A stretch of 5,853 nucleotides of DNA from Armatimonadota bacterium (GTDB lineage Bacteria; Armatimonadota; Zipacnadia; Zipacnadales; FEN-943): positions 1 through 5,853 of the forward strand of contig JAKORR010000768.1 in the NCBI GenBank assembly GCA_029777735.1, read 5' to 3'. Positions 5,452 to 5,853 of this stretch are shown here, in pieces. The notes beneath the pieces are model-generated. The model worked only from the letters and a program-made list of their open reading frames with translations. It had not been told where the DNA came from and searched no databases. How positions within the stretch are numbered: the first letter of the stretch is position 1; each line of letters begins with the position of its first letter. Both the position numbers and the translations under genes were made by a program.

Positions 5452-5853
5452 GCGCCCAGGAGTCCCAAGTAGATGATCAATTCCGCAACCTGCTGGGTGG
5501 CGCCCAGGCAGTCACCGGTATAGCCCCCCAGCCGGAGGGCAAAGGTGCGCATTGCCAGCACCCCGACCACCGCAGCAAGCACCAGCACCAGGAAGGCTTC
5601 GACGGGATTGAGCAGCAGCAAGGGCAGGATGCCTCCCAGGGTCGCGATACCCAGCTCGGCCAAAGTCGGCCGGCGGGCGACGGTGGCGGACTTGGCACTG
5701 TCGTCGGACCGTGCGTAATCGAGAACGGCCATCAGACTCACCGCCGTAAGCCGCGACAGGGGATGTGCCACCAACAGGGCGGCGATCACGGGATAGTCCT
5801 GCTCAGCGCCCAGATCGACCAGCGCGAGGTACTTGGCGAGGAGCATCAGGACC
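5436..5853 (-). CDS. cobS: Cobalamin synthase, C-terminal part (runs off right edge)
   Basis: The frame is open to the right window edge and gives the last 138 residues, about the second half of the roughly 250-residue CobS family (cobV in pseudomonad naming). CobS is an inner-membrane enzyme that joins adenosylcobinamide-GDP to alpha-ribazole or its phosphate. Recognition rests on LLAKYLAL near the edge, on HPLSRLTAV and on the C-terminal GGYTGDCLGATQQ, the conserved GGxTGDxLGA motif. Hydrophobic stretches such as GGILPLLLL, AFLVLVLAAVVGVLAM and LIIYLGLLGAW are membrane helices. The first ATG seen (5846) is internal, and the true start is outside the window. The stop codon (5438-5436) lies within the first codons of cobC. 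Nothing suggests truncation other than the window edge. Confidence 0.93.
   Translation of the reverse strand, partial: VLMLLAKYLALVDLGAEQDYPVIAALLVAHPLSRLTAVSLMAVLDYARSDDSAKSATVARRPTLAELGIATLGGILPLLLLNPVEAFLVLVLAAVVGVLAMRTFALRLGGYTGDCLGATQQVAELIIYLGLLGAWNFT

Overview
The window looks like a junction between a mobile element (about 1 to 2070) and the chromosome of a GC-rich proteobacterium (about 2070 to 5853). The chromosomal part is strongly GC-rich at third codon positions. It carries a CreA-family gene fragment and a cobS-cobC pair, which fits a gammaproteobacterium, perhaps pseudomonad-like. That placement is inference from gene content and composition. By eye, the left part is less GC-rich and has more mixed codon use.

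Left part, element. Bases 1-210 hold the C-terminal end of a very acidic unknown protein, followed by a clean intrinsic terminator (236-262). About 160 bases without a convincing gene separate it from a complete large serine recombinase on the minus strand (423-2030, GTG start). The recombinase has a catalytic domain, a DNA-binding recombinase domain, a four-cysteine zinc ribbon and a C-terminal coiled coil.

Junction. Just upstream of the recombinase, and pointing the same way, is a 36-codon fragment (2166-2056, minus). It reads as a signal peptide followed by the first conserved residues of mature CreA (DEIGCVTTTWKLVG). The homology stops abruptly at about 2061, so the element appears to have inserted into creA. 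An imperfect dyad centred near 2071 is a candidate attachment site. A perfect TATAAT -10 box for the recombinase lies just inside the element, so any upstream promoter part would lie in host DNA.

Right part, chromosome. Divergent from creA is a NERD nuclease domain fused to a compact UvrD-like SF1 helicase core (2276-3922, plus). It converges on an alpha/beta hydrolase (4783-3944, minus). Beyond that, on the minus strand, cobS (partial, running off the right edge) overlaps cobC by 16 bases. Together these two carry out the last steps of nucleotide-loop assembly of cobalamin.

The main result is the insertion in creA and the way it places the recombinase under a composite host/element promoter region. 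I see no CRISPR array, tRNA, rRNA or insertion sequence. Nothing in the window by itself amounts to a demonstrably new multi-gene system.
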